This document shows positions 1 to 8,397 of a stretch of DNA of 64,000 bases, piece by piece. Origin of the DNA: an uncultured Sphingomonadaceae bacterium (GTDB lineage: Bacteria > Pseudomonadota > Alphaproteobacteria > Sphingomonadales > Sphingomonadaceae); contig CANMEE010000001.1 in assembly GCA_947496865.1 (NCBI GenBank), positions 673,501 through 737,500 of the forward strand. Direction: 5' to 3'. The first letter of the stretch is position 1, and each line of letters begins with the position of its first letter. The notes under the pieces were generated by a model. The model saw only the letters and a list, made by a program, of their open reading frames with translations, searched no databases and was not told the DNA's origin. The position numbers and the translations under genes were made by a program.

Positions 1-1
1 A

Positions 2-541
2 TTATGGGAGGATTTTTCCGGCGATCGCCGCTTTGATCAGTTTGACGAACGAGCAGCCGCCTTCATCAGCGCCCGCGACAGTTTCTATATGGCCAGCGTT
101 TCCGAAAATGGCTGGCCCTATGTCCAGCATCGCGGTGGTCCGCCCGGCTTTCTGAAACTGCTGGACGACAAGACGCTGGGTTTTACCGACTATCGCGGCA
201 ACCGGCAATATATCAGTCTCGGTAACGTTCGTGCTGACGACCGCGTTGCTCTGTTCATGGTCGACTATCCGCGGCGCAAGCGATTGAAGTTGCTGGCTCA
301 TATGACGGTTCATGCGCTGGACGCCAATCCTGAGCTTGCCGAGCGGATTATCGACTCCGACTATCTAGGTGAACCGGAGCGATTAATGACTCTATCGCTT
401 GAGTCTTATGACTGGAATTGTCCGCAACATATCGTGCCACGCTTCACACAGGACATGGTCGATGTCGCAGCGAAACCTCTGCAGGAAGAAATTGCTCGGC
501 TGACAGCCGAAAATGAGGCGTTGCGGGCGAAGCTTGGATAA
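2..541 (+). CDS. Pyridoxamine 5'-phosphate oxidase-family protein (5' partial)
   Basis: The reading frame is open from the window edge, so the true start lies upstream; the ATG at 89 is internal. The visible part matches the split-barrel flavin-binding PNPOx-like family: a motif of the form SENGWPYVQHRGGPPGF, then DYRGNRQYISLGN and a DDRVALFMVDY strand. These proteins bind FMN, F420 or haem and reduce small molecules; the substrate here cannot be told. The last about 25 residues (EEIARLTAENEALRAKL) look like a short coiled coil, possibly for oligomerisation. It converges on the MDR dehydrogenase gene across a perfect 11-bp inverted repeat. The family call is fairly safe and the function is open. 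Confidence 0.8.
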   Translation, partial: LWEDFSGDRRFDQFDERAAAFISARDSFYMASVSENGWPYVQHRGGPPGFLKLLDDKTLGFTDYRGNRQYISLGNVRADDRVALFMVDYPRRKRLKLLAHMTVHALDANPELAERIIDSDYLGEPERLMTLSLESYDWNCPQHIVPRFTQDMVDVAAKPLQEEIARLTAENEALRAKLG

Positions 542-543
542 GC

Positions 544-588
544 CGTCCCATCGTCACACTGAACCATATTCAGGATAACGATGGGACG
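544..588. terminator. Bidirectional terminator-like hairpin
   Basis: A perfect 11-bp inverted repeat (CGTCCCATCGT at 544-554, ACGATGGGACG at 578-588) sits between two convergent genes. The T tract is weak on the plus side (GTTTATTCTT). The position supports a shared transcription stop, but the 23-nt loop is long for a classic intrinsic terminator. Confidence 0.5.
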
Positions 589-598
589 ATGTTTATTC

Positions 599-1735
599 TT
601 ATAGGCTTGGGTTTACCAATACCTTCTCGCCGGTGGCTTTTTTCTCATAGCCTTTGGCAATCTCGGGATTGATCATGTCGAGCAGCGAAATCTCGCTGGA
701 ATATTCGCTGTTGAATATGCCGTTGCGCTCTTCGACCGAATACATGCGCATTTCCATCATGCGTTCCATGCCAACCTGCTCCAGGTGCGGGGTCAAGAGC
801 CAGCCGCCGACGCCCCAATAGAGGCCCAGTCCGCCGCCCAAAATCGTTTCGCCGGTATCAAGGCGCCCGTAGATATAGACCTGCTTGTGGACAGTGGAAC
901 CATAGACACTGAACTCCGCGCCGCGTTTAGCCGCAGCCTGTTCCATCGCGGTGAGGATATAGCTGGCCAGCTTGCCGCCGCCGATGGCGTCAAAGCCCAA
1001 AGTAGCGCCGGTTTCTGCCAGCGCATCGACCAGGCTCGGCATGAAGTCATCCTTGCTACTGTCGAGCACGTGGGTCACCCCGAGATCGGTGAGGATTTTC
1101 TTCTGCGCATCGGACCGCACGATCGCGACCAATGGGATATTGTCTTTCACGCATAGTTTCGCGAGCATCTGGCCGAGGTTGGATGCTGCTGCGGTGTGCA
1201 CCAGACCTTCATGGCCTTCGGCTTTCATCGTGTTGATAAAGCCCTGCGCTGTCATCGGGTTGACGAAAAGCGATGCGCCTTCCTTGGCTGCCGCGCCTTC
1301 AGGAAGCGGGACACACATCATCGCTGGCATGACCCGGTGGGTACGATACATTTCGCCGCCAACAATCGTGACGGTCTTGCCGAGCAATGCTTGAGCTGCA
1401 TCCGACGCGCCAGCGGCGACAACCTTGCCTGCGCCTTCGTTACCGGCGGGAAGTTTCTTGCCCTTGCGACCAGCAAAAATACGCATCATTGCAGGATCGA
1501 CATCAGCGACCAATGCTGGATGACCATCAACGGTTTCAGACCGCACCGTGTCCATTTGCGCCGGGCTAAGCAGCAGTCCCAGGTCGGACGGGTTGATTGG
1601 CACCGCTTCCATTGCGACGACGACTTGATGGTCCTCTGGTTCCGGAACCGCATAAGGTTCAACCGAAAGTACCAGCTTTCCATCATCGGTAACGGTCGTA
1701 AAAAGTTGCTTGGCGTCAGTAATATTATGGCTCAT
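599..1735 (-). CDS. Zinc-binding/MDR-type alcohol dehydrogenase (quinone oxidoreductase-like)
   Basis: 378 aa, the usual length for medium-chain dehydrogenases/reductases. The N-terminal GroES-like part carries AVPINPSDLG and NEGAGKVVAAG (residues 99-109). The nucleotide-binding part has HTAAASNLGQML (about 180-191), the form seen in zinc-free MDR enzymes, then a Rossmann segment with GFDAIGGGKLASYI. I see no cluster of structural-zinc cysteines, so a zinc-independent NADPH-dependent reductase acting on quinones or enones is more likely than a classic zinc alcohol dehydrogenase. It is read leftward just after the flavin oxidoreductase gene (gap 33 bp), probably in the same transcript as the aldo/keto reductase further upstream. 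The substrate is unknown. Confidence 0.82.
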   Translation of the reverse strand: MSHNITDAKQLFTTVTDDGKLVLSVEPYAVPEPEDHQVVVAMEAVPINPSDLGLLLSPAQMDTVRSETVDGHPALVADVDPAMMRIFAGRKGKKLPAGNEGAGKVVAAGASDAAQALLGKTVTIVGGEMYRTHRVMPAMMCVPLPEGAAAKEGASLFVNPMTAQGFINTMKAEGHEGLVHTAAASNLGQMLAKLCVKDNIPLVAIVRSDAQKKILTDLGVTHVLDSSKDDFMPSLVDALAETGATLGFDAIGGGKLASYILTAMEQAAAKRGAEFSVYGSTVHKQVYIYGRLDTGETILGGGLGLYWGVGGWLLTPHLEQVGMERMMEMRMYSVEERNGIFNSEYSSEISLLDMINPEIAKGYEKKATGEKVLVNPSL

Positions 1736-1768
1736 CAGGATGTTCCTCTTGTTGGATATGCGGTTAAA

Positions 1769-2704
1769 TTAGAAAGTTTTCGCGGCGTTCAGGGCGCCCA
1801 TACGCTCGGTGATTTCGAAAAACTCACCGACCGTTTCGTCGATAATCTGTTTGGCAGTTTTTATCTCGTCAATCAAACCGGATGATTGTCCGGCCAGACC
1901 CACAGCAGCCTCCATATCGCCGCCAAAATAGACGTCCAATATGCCCTTGAATGTATCGGGCGGCATCAAACCGTCTTCATAGATTTTAGTGGTCCGTTCG
2001 GTCTTCAAAGCGCGAATACACGGTGTCGCCTTCTTGTTCAGAACATAGGTACCGGTTTCCTTGGCGTCCAATATGGCCTGTTTATAATTATGATGGACCG
2101 GGCTTTCAGCGCTGGACACAAAACGCGTGCCCATCTGAACGGCTTCAGCGCCCAGCGCAAAGGCTGCTGCCATACCCTTGCCGTCAGCAATACCGCCCGC
2201 CGCGACCATCGGTATGTCGGATTGGCGACGAATGGCTTGCAACAACACAAGGGTGGACACTTCTTCGGGGTTTTTGAAACCGCCGCCTTCTGCGCCTTCA
2301 ACCACCAGGCCATCAATACCTGCCTCGACGCATTTCATCGCGGCATCAACGGTTGGCACGGCGTGATATACCGTAATCCCCGCTTCTTTCAGGGGGCCAA
2401 TAAATTTGGCCGGGCTGCCGGCTGATGTCGTCACAAATTTTACACCCGACCCGCAGATATGATCCAATAGCGCGGGATCTTTAAGGAACATAATCGGTAG
2501 GTTCACGCCAAATGGCGCATCGGTCAGATCGCTCATCTTTGCAATTTCTGCCAAGCAATTTTCAGTCTCACCTGATGATGTTTCGATAACACCCAAGCCG
2601 CCTGCATGGCATACGGCAGAGGCAAGCTGCGAGCGGGCAATCCAGCCCATCGGCGCCTGCACAATCGGATATTTCGCACCAGTATGTTCAAGAAAACGGT
2701 TCAT
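1769..2704 (-). CDS. Nitronate monooxygenase-like FMN oxidoreductase lacking the usual His
   Basis: 311 aa, a TIM-barrel FMN enzyme of the nitronate monooxygenase / 2-nitropropane dioxygenase / FabK superfamily. Visible motifs are QAPMGW (16-21), HAGGLGVI near residue 33, the flavin-phosphate loop AAGGIADGKGMAAAF (168-182) and QMGTRF. In nitronate monooxygenases and FabK the segment after the barrel centre reads EAGGH with a catalytic His. Here residues 136-144 read EGAEGGGFK, with Phe at the His position. The enzyme may therefore not oxidise nitronates and may be a different flavin reductase or acyl-CoA-linked enzyme. Its neighbours are an aldo/keto reductase and an MDR reductase on the same strand, which suggests a small redox operon. 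Confidence 0.8.
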   Translation of the reverse strand: MNRFLEHTGAKYPIVQAPMGWIARSQLASAVCHAGGLGVIETSSGETENCLAEIAKMSDLTDAPFGVNLPIMFLKDPALLDHICGSGVKFVTTSAGSPAKFIGPLKEAGITVYHAVPTVDAAMKCVEAGIDGLVVEGAEGGGFKNPEEVSTLVLLQAIRRQSDIPMVAAGGIADGKGMAAAFALGAEAVQMGTRFVSSAESPVHHNYKQAILDAKETGTYVLNKKATPCIRALKTERTTKIYEDGLMPPDTFKGILDVYFGGDMEAAVGLAGQSSGLIDEIKTAKQIIDETVGEFFEITERMGALNAAKTF

Positions 2705-2749
2705 GGCTTTTCACTTTCTTTGCGTCCTTCGGGGTTTGAAACCGGCCGA

Positions 2750-3769
2750 TTAGCCCATCGGATAGAGAATATCTTTGGTCACCGCATCGACGGCTTTCAT
2801 CACCTCATCACTGAGTACCAATTCGCTCGCAGCGAATATGTCCGCCAATTGATCGGTGTGGGTTGCACCGACAATGGTGGAGGCCACAAATTTATGCTGT
2901 TTCGACCACGCCGTTGCGAGCGTGACTGGAGCGATGCCAGCTTCCTCGGCAATGGTCATGAAGCGTTTGGTCGACGCGATGCTTTTCTCGTTCACAAAGC
3001 GCTCCGCCATTTTAAACTGGCGCTTGCCTTCCATCTCCAGATAGGCCGAAAAACGCGACCCTTCCGGTTTCGCACCATCATTATATTTGCCGGACAAGAC
3101 ACCACCGGCCAGCGGGGAATAGGGAATCAGGCTGACATTTTCTTTCTTGCAAACCTGCGCCAGTTCATCCTCGAAACGGCGATTGTTCATGCTGAAATTA
3201 TTTTGAATGGTGCAATAGCGGGTGACACCGAGCCGCTCAGACGCTTCCAGCGACTTCATCAAGCCCCAGCTGGTTTCGTTGGAACACCCAATAGCGCGGA
3301 TTTTACCTGCGCGAATTTGATCATCGAGTACTTCCATCGTTTCATCATAACCGGTGCCATGATCGGGCCAATGAGTCTGATAAAGATCAATATAGTCTGT
3401 TCCCAGTCGCTTGAGACTATCGTCCAACGCTTTGACGATATTATGCCTGTCGAGCGCGGTGTTACCCTGACGCACAGCGGCTTGAAACCAGCCGCCGCTG
3501 GGTCCGGCCACTTTGGTTGCCAAAATGATCGAATCGCGGTCCTTGCCTTTCAGCCAGCGACCGACAATTTCTTCCGTCCGTCCCGCATATTCAAGCTTGG
3601 GCGGTACGGGATAGATTTCGGCGGTATCGAAAAAATTGATCCCGGCATCCAGCGACTGGTCCATGATTTTGTGTGACATGGCTTCATCGGCGCCCGTGCC
3701 GAAAGTCATCGTACCCATGCATATATCAGAAACATGCAGGGCGCTCTTGCCAAGACGGCGTCTTTTCAT
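2750..3769 (-). CDS. Aldo/keto reductase
   Basis: 339 aa, a TIM-barrel NADPH-dependent oxidoreductase that reduces aldehydes or ketones. The catalytic tetrad is visible: Asp48 and Tyr53 in FFDTAEIYP, Lys86 in LATKVAG and His133 in YQTHWPD. The cofactor-binding segment near the C terminus (FVASTIVGATHTDQLADIF) is of the AKR7/AKR11 or Tas-like type. It is the first gene of a leftward run with the flavin oxidoreductase (45-bp gap) and the MDR dehydrogenase. The family is safe; the substrate cannot be inferred. Confidence 0.88.
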   Translation of the reverse strand: MKRRRLGKSALHVSDICMGTMTFGTGADEAMSHKIMDQSLDAGINFFDTAEIYPVPPKLEYAGRTEEIVGRWLKGKDRDSIILATKVAGPSGGWFQAAVRQGNTALDRHNIVKALDDSLKRLGTDYIDLYQTHWPDHGTGYDETMEVLDDQIRAGKIRAIGCSNETSWGLMKSLEASERLGVTRYCTIQNNFSMNNRRFEDELAQVCKKENVSLIPYSPLAGGVLSGKYNDGAKPEGSRFSAYLEMEGKRQFKMAERFVNEKSIASTKRFMTIAEEAGIAPVTLATAWSKQHKFVASTIVGATHTDQLADIFAASELVLSDEVMKAVDAVTKDILYPMG

Positions 3770-3872
3770 TCAGTCTCTCCGGGATGACATGAGGTTTTAA
3801 CTATGCGGTTAAAGATGCCAGAATCTACATAGGTTGCAAGAGGCAATGTAACTAATCTGGAAACAGTTCCGT

Positions 3873-4790
3873 TTAGCCCGCTTGTCCAAGCACCAGACAG
3901 GCGAGAAACATCAGAAAACCGGCAAAGCGATTGGATCGGAATTTAGCCAGCGCATCGTCGCCATCGCTGCTGTTCAATGTGCCCACTTGCCACAGCAAAT
4001 GCAGCGCCAGCGGAAGCAGCGCAGCCAGACCCAATAGTTGCGGACGCATAATCCAGAACGCCCCCGCCCAACTGGCCAGCGCCAGCCCGTAAAAGACCAG
4101 CACACCAAAACGCACATTATCGCCCAGCCGCAGGGCACTGGACCGGATGCCGACCAGCGCGTCATCTTCACAGTCTTGAAGCGCGTAGATGGTATCGAAA
4201 CCAATCACCCAGAATATCGAGCCAGCATAAAGCAATAGCATTGCAAGCGAAAATTCCGGCGTAATGGCGAGCCAGCCCACCAACGCCCCCCATGAGAAAA
4301 CCATACCGAGCCATGCCTGGGGCCACCAGGTGATCCGCTTCATGAATGGATAAGCCGCGACCAACGCCAGGCTGCCCAGCGCGACGAGCTTTGCTATCAG
4401 GTTAAGCTGCAACCAAACCACAAGACCGATCAGGCAGAGAAGCCCCAACCATATCCATGCAGCTTTTAGGGACACTGCCCCGCTAGCAAGCGGCCTTGCG
4501 CGGGTGCGCTCGACCTGCTTGTCGAGATCGCGGTCAACAATATCATTATAGACACAGCCCGCCCCGCGCATCGCGATGGAACCGAGTAACAGCCACAGCA
4601 GCAAATCCCAACGCAGCACTGCGCCGCCTGCCAAAGCAACACCCCATGTACAGGGCCAAAACAGCAACCACCAGCCAATGGGGCGGTCGAGTCGAGCGAG
4701 CAGCGCATAAGGACGCGCGGCCGATGGCAGCAATCCGACAAAGCCGCGATATTCGGTGTCGGGGACATGGGAATGAAGATCAGATGACAT
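3873..4790 (-). CDS. ubiA: 4-hydroxybenzoate polyprenyltransferase UbiA
   Basis: 305 aa integral membrane prenyltransferase that attaches the polyprenyl tail to 4-hydroxybenzoate in ubiquinone synthesis. The first Asp-rich motif NDIVDRDLD (82-90) and the second, DTIYALQDCEDD (about 200-211), bind the Mg-diphosphate of the prenyl donor. About eight hydrophobic helices are evident (for example WDLLLWLLLG and LGLLCLIGLVVWL). Divergent from rsmE. The 104-bp space between them holds a palindromic repeat. Sphingomonads usually make Q10, so a decaprenyl donor is likely (inference). Confidence 0.93.
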   Translation of the reverse strand: MSSDLHSHVPDTEYRGFVGLLPSAARPYALLARLDRPIGWWLLFWPCTWGVALAGGAVLRWDLLLWLLLGSIAMRGAGCVYNDIVDRDLDKQVERTRARPLASGAVSLKAAWIWLGLLCLIGLVVWLQLNLIAKLVALGSLALVAAYPFMKRITWWPQAWLGMVFSWGALVGWLAITPEFSLAMLLLYAGSIFWVIGFDTIYALQDCEDDALVGIRSSALRLGDNVRFGVLVFYGLALASWAGAFWIMRPQLLGLAALLPLALHLLWQVGTLNSSDGDDALAKFRSNRFAGFLMFLACLVLGQAG

Positions 4791-4802
4791 ATCGCTTCTA
4801 TA

Positions 4803-4877
4803 CCGTTAGTCCTGAGCTTGTCGAAGGGCGTTTTAAGGCAAAAGAGGAACGCGGTTCGACAAGCCCACCACTAACGG
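4803..4877. repeat. Palindromic REP-like repeat (CTTGTCGAA type)
   Basis: An imperfect inverted repeat: CCGTTAGT (4803-4810) pairs with ACTAACGG (4870-4877), and inside it CTTGTCGAA pairs with TTCGACAAG. The form CCTGAGCTTGTCGAAGG is one I recognise as a common dispersed palindrome in sphingomonad genomes. It fills the divergent ubiA-rsmE spacer. It could form a stem in either transcript. Only one copy is seen here. Confidence 0.7.
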
Positions 4878-4894
4878 ATAATGGTACAACTTAT

Positions 4895-5656
4895 ATGCCC
4901 GCCACACCCGCTTATCCTCCGCACAGCGCCCCGCGCCTCTATGTTGATGTTGAACTCAGCGATGGCGCAGAAGTTCGGCTGGATGGCAGCCATGCCCATT
5001 ATCTGCTCAAAGTCATGCGGATCAAGGAAGGTCATCCGGTAAAGCTGCTCGACGATAGAACGGGCGAATATCTCGCCCATGTCACCATGCTGGGCAAACG
5101 CGACCTGATCCTGCTGGTTGACGGCAAAACGCGAGAGCGCGAGGATGTTCCAGACCTTTGGTTACTTGCCGCCCCGATCAAGAAAGACCGCTATAATTGG
5201 ATAGCCGAAAAAGCGACCGAACTGGGCATTGCCAAAATGATCCCGGTGCAAACGCGGCGGACGCAAAATACGGCGATCAAGCCAGACAAGTTGCGCGCTC
5301 ACATGGTGGAAGCAGCAGAGCAATGCGAACGCACGGCGCTGCCGATACTCGACGAACTCGTGAAACTCGACACGCTGTTGGAAAACTGGCCGAGCGACCG
5401 CCATCTGTTTTTCGCTGACGAACGCATCCATGAAAGCGGCGAAGGCAGTTTCCGCAAGGCACTGGTCGCCCATGATGGCCCCGCTGCGCTGTTAATCGGC
5501 CCGGAAGGCGGATTTTCCGATACTGAGAACGCAATGATCCGCGCCCTGCCCCAATCCGTTCCGGTATCGCTAGGCCCCCGTATATTGCGCGCGGATACGG
5601 CTGCGGTGGCGGCAATAAGTTTGTGGATGGCTGGTCGCGGCGACTGGAATGGGTAA
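4895..5656 (+). CDS. rsmE: 16S rRNA (uracil(1498)-N3)-methyltransferase RsmE
   Basis: 253 aa from the ATG at 4895. The open frame extends upstream through the palindromic repeat, but the RsmE fold begins at PRLYVDVEL, so the later start fits the family length of about 245 aa. RsmE methylates U1498 in the 30S decoding centre using SAM. An N-terminal PUA-like part (GSHAHYLLKVMRIKEG) is followed by a SPOUT/trefoil-knot domain with LLIGPEGGFSDTE and LGPRILRADTAAVAA. The last motif normally reads LRxETA; the Asp for Glu change is conservative. The start has no clear Shine-Dalgarno sequence. Confidence 0.92.
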   Translation: MPATPAYPPHSAPRLYVDVELSDGAEVRLDGSHAHYLLKVMRIKEGHPVKLLDDRTGEYLAHVTMLGKRDLILLVDGKTREREDVPDLWLLAAPIKKDRYNWIAEKATELGIAKMIPVQTRRTQNTAIKPDKLRAHMVEAAEQCERTALPILDELVKLDTLLENWPSDRHLFFADERIHESGEGSFRKALVAHDGPAALLIGPEGGFSDTENAMIRALPQSVPVSLGPRILRADTAAVAAISLWMAGRGDWNG

Positions 5657-5780
5657 GACCGGGTTGATTTAGCGTAATCTGCTGAAAATATTCACAATAT
5701 CGAAATGTAAAATTTCGTTAAGGGCGTTTGATGGATGGAATTTTTACCAAATATTCAGCCTATTCCTCTACCCGAATGCC

Positions 5781-7925
5781 ATGTTTGTGGGAACATATCA
5801 TAACGGATTGACCAGATCCGGCATGCGCGCGTCTGTGGGCAACCTTATTCGGTTGCTGTTAGGCTTGGCTGCGCTTGCCATGATTTCAATTCCCGCCCAA
5901 GCCCAGACTTTCACCGCAGATTGGACCAATCTTGGCCTGGGCAGTTTTCAGGGCGTACCGTCAGGTGCATCTGTAACAGCGGGACCACGGACTGTCACAA
6001 TCACCCACCAGCAAATTACCGACGGCGGCCCGTTTACCAATAATTACGGCACCGAAATGGTGAATTATTTTAATGGAACAATCGGCTCTCAAACCGGGAC
6101 GTTGTTATACACCATGGATAATGACACATTTGATCCCGATGATCGCTTCGAGACCATTTACACGTTCGATTCCAACGTGACCAATTTGGCATTTATCGTC
6201 GATCATGTCGACCGCGCCACCAGTCCTCATCATGATGGTGTTACAATCGAATATGATACAGGCGGCGGCACGTGGCTTAACATAAGAAGCGTCCCGGCGA
6301 CATTCTCCCTCGGCAGTGTCGTGGGCACAACCACCTTGTCGGGCGTACTGGGATTCCACGGCACAGCATCTGCAGGAAACCAGTTCGGAACCAATGGCAA
6401 CATCTCTGTCAATTTCGGTGCTATTTCCGTAAGCCGTGTTCGTATCACCTATCATTTCGGACAGAATGAACCAGGCAATCCATCAGGACCAGCGCAATAT
6501 ATGGGCCTGTCTGATTTTACTTTCCAAGCGCCCGGTACTGCCATTTCCGATCTGTCACTGGCAAAAACCGTCAGCAACGCAGCGCCGGTGACCGGCAGTA
6601 CGATCAGCTATACGTTAAGCCTCACAAACGGCGGACCCGTTGCCGAAACAAACGTGCAAGTTGAAGATATCCTGCCAGCTGGTTTCAGCTTTACCGGAGC
6701 GGCAGGTTTTGGGGCCTACTCCACCGGTACCAACCTGTGGACCGTTCCGACTATCGCCTCGGGACAAACCAGGTCGATTACCATTACAGGAACGGTGACG
6801 GCACCCGCCGGTGTGACCATTACCAATTTTGCTGAAGTCTTTTCGCAGACCAATTTTGATACGGACAGCACCCCGGGCAATGGCAGCACCAACGAAGATG
6901 ATGATGCCAGCCGCAGTTTCACCGTCCAAGGCACGCGAACCGCTGGCACGCCGCCGAATTTCAACTCTATTTGCCCAATCGTCAATCAAACCCTGTTCGA
7001 TTGGAACGCAGCAGGCGTCACTTGGGCATCGGGGACATTAAACAACAGCTATACGGTCGCCAATATCGGAACCATCAATTTCGCGCTGAGCAATACTGGC
7101 GGGACCTATGACGATGGTTCCCCCGAAGACAATAGCAATAACTTTGGCGGATTGGCAGCCAGTGAACAGTCGCTCTATCAAAACCTGCAATTTGATAACA
7201 GGGCTCAAGTGGCAACGACAGTATTGACCTTGCCAACAGCCGTCCCAAGCTTGCAGTTCACGGTGTTTGACATCGATTTCGCTGCCAATGACTTCGCCGA
7301 TAAATTGACGGTCACGGGCAGTTTCAATGGTGCCACGGTGATGCCAACGTTGACCAATGGTGTCGTCAACTATGTCGTCGGAAATGTCGCGATCGGTGAT
7401 GGCGGGTCCAACTCGGACTCAGCCAACGGTAATGTCGTTGTTACATTCTCATCGCCCGTTGATACAGTTACCATTACATATGGCAATGCCAGCACTGCGC
7501 CCGCCAACCCGGACGGACAGGCTATATCCATCCACGATATCAATTTCTGCAGTCCAGCGACGACGCTCAGTGTTACCAAAATGAGCAGCGTCATTAGCGA
7601 CCCGGTCAACGGCGCAACCGATCCAAAGGCCATTCCGGGCGCGACCATCCAATATTGCATATTAATTTCCAACGCTGGCAGCGCCACCGCATCGTTGATT
7701 AGCGCGACAGACACCATCCCCGGCAATGTTACCTATACTCCGGACTCTATGCGGAGCGGTGGCAATTGTGGTTCAGCCGCCACCGTCGAGGATGATGATG
7801 CAACCGGGGTTGATGAGAATGACCCCTTTGGCGCATCCATCAGTGGGGCGGTTTTAACCGCAACCGCAGCGGCTTTGGGACCGGCAGAAGGCTATGCGCT
7901 GACTTTTCAGGTCACCGTAGATTAA
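5781..7925 (+). CDS. Secreted DUF11-domain surface protein
   Basis: 714 aa from ATG 5781. An in-frame ATG at 5823 gives a more typical signal peptide (MRASVGN then a Leu/Ala-rich core ending in AQAQ), so the true start is uncertain and neither has a good ribosome-binding site. The mature part is Thr/Asn/Gly-rich and beta-like. Two DUF11-type repeats are visible: SLAKTVSNAAPVTGSTISYT (from about residue 258) and SVTKMSSV (from about residue 597) with ATIQYCILISNAGS further on. The first 230 residues contain DHVDRATSPHHDGV and look like a lectin or PEP-CTERM-like sandwich domain. No C-terminal sorting signal or transmembrane helix is seen. Probably an exported, possibly surface-attached protein of unknown role. 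Confidence 0.75.
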   Translation: MFVGTYHNGLTRSGMRASVGNLIRLLLGLAALAMISIPAQAQTFTADWTNLGLGSFQGVPSGASVTAGPRTVTITHQQITDGGPFTNNYGTEMVNYFNGTIGSQTGTLLYTMDNDTFDPDDRFETIYTFDSNVTNLAFIVDHVDRATSPHHDGVTIEYDTGGGTWLNIRSVPATFSLGSVVGTTTLSGVLGFHGTASAGNQFGTNGNISVNFGAISVSRVRITYHFGQNEPGNPSGPAQYMGLSDFTFQAPGTAISDLSLAKTVSNAAPVTGSTISYTLSLTNGGPVAETNVQVEDILPAGFSFTGAAGFGAYSTGTNLWTVPTIASGQTRSITITGTVTAPAGVTITNFAEVFSQTNFDTDSTPGNGSTNEDDDASRSFTVQGTRTAGTPPNFNSICPIVNQTLFDWNAAGVTWASGTLNNSYTVANIGTINFALSNTGGTYDDGSPEDNSNNFGGLAASEQSLYQNLQFDNRAQVATTVLTLPTAVPSLQFTVFDIDFAANDFADKLTVTGSFNGATVMPTLTNGVVNYVVGNVAIGDGGSNSDSANGNVVVTFSSPVDTVTITYGNASTAPANPDGQAISIHDINFCSPATTLSVTKMSSVISDPVNGATDPKAIPGATIQYCILISNAGSATASLISATDTIPGNVTYTPDSMRSGGNCGSAATVEDDDATGVDENDPFGASISGAVLTATAAALGPAEGYALTFQVTVD

Positions 7926-8389
7926 ACGCGGCGTTTTAGACGTACCAACGCCTGATCCAAAGACGATAGAAACTTCGATCGATCCGCTTTGGTAAAGGGT
8001 GGTGGGCCACCGATATTCTCGGTTCCCATACCGGCACGCAAGTCGGCCATAATCGCCCGTGTCGCTACGGCAGCCCCTATCGAATCGGCAGTAAAAGGCT
8101 TCCCGTTGGATGCGATAACCTCAGACCCTGCTTTAACGCAGCGATCTGCCAGCAAAATGTCTGAGGTGATCACAACTGTATTTTTTGATGCCCGATCTGC
8201 GATATAATCATCTGCTGCATCAAATGCATCGCTTACCACGACGCGGCTGACCAGCGGATGTTGCGGAACGCGAAAATGACTATTGCTGACAATGATCACC
8301 GGCACCTCAAGGCGATAGGCAACCTTGTAGATTTCGTCTTTTACCGGACAAGCATCAGCATCAACATAGATTTGAATGGGTTCCGTCAT
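7922..8389 (-). CDS. YaiI/YqxD family protein (UPF0178, DUF188)
   Basis: 155 aa, the normal family size. The signature IYVDADACPVKDEIYKVA opens the protein; ADDYIADRASKNTVVITSDILLADRCV resembles a PIN-like nuclease fold with conserved Asp residues. The family is widespread and its biochemical role is not established. The gene starts 8 bp after the helicase stop on the same strand, so co-transcription is likely. Its stop overlaps the DUF11 gene by 4 bp in convergent orientation. Confidence 0.9.
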   Translation of the reverse strand: MTEPIQIYVDADACPVKDEIYKVAYRLEVPVIIVSNSHFRVPQHPLVSRVVVSDAFDAADDYIADRASKNTVVITSDILLADRCVKAGSEVIASNGKPFTADSIGAAVATRAIMADLRAGMGTENIGGPPPFTKADRSKFLSSLDQALVRLKRRV

Positions 8390-8397
8390 AGAGCAAC

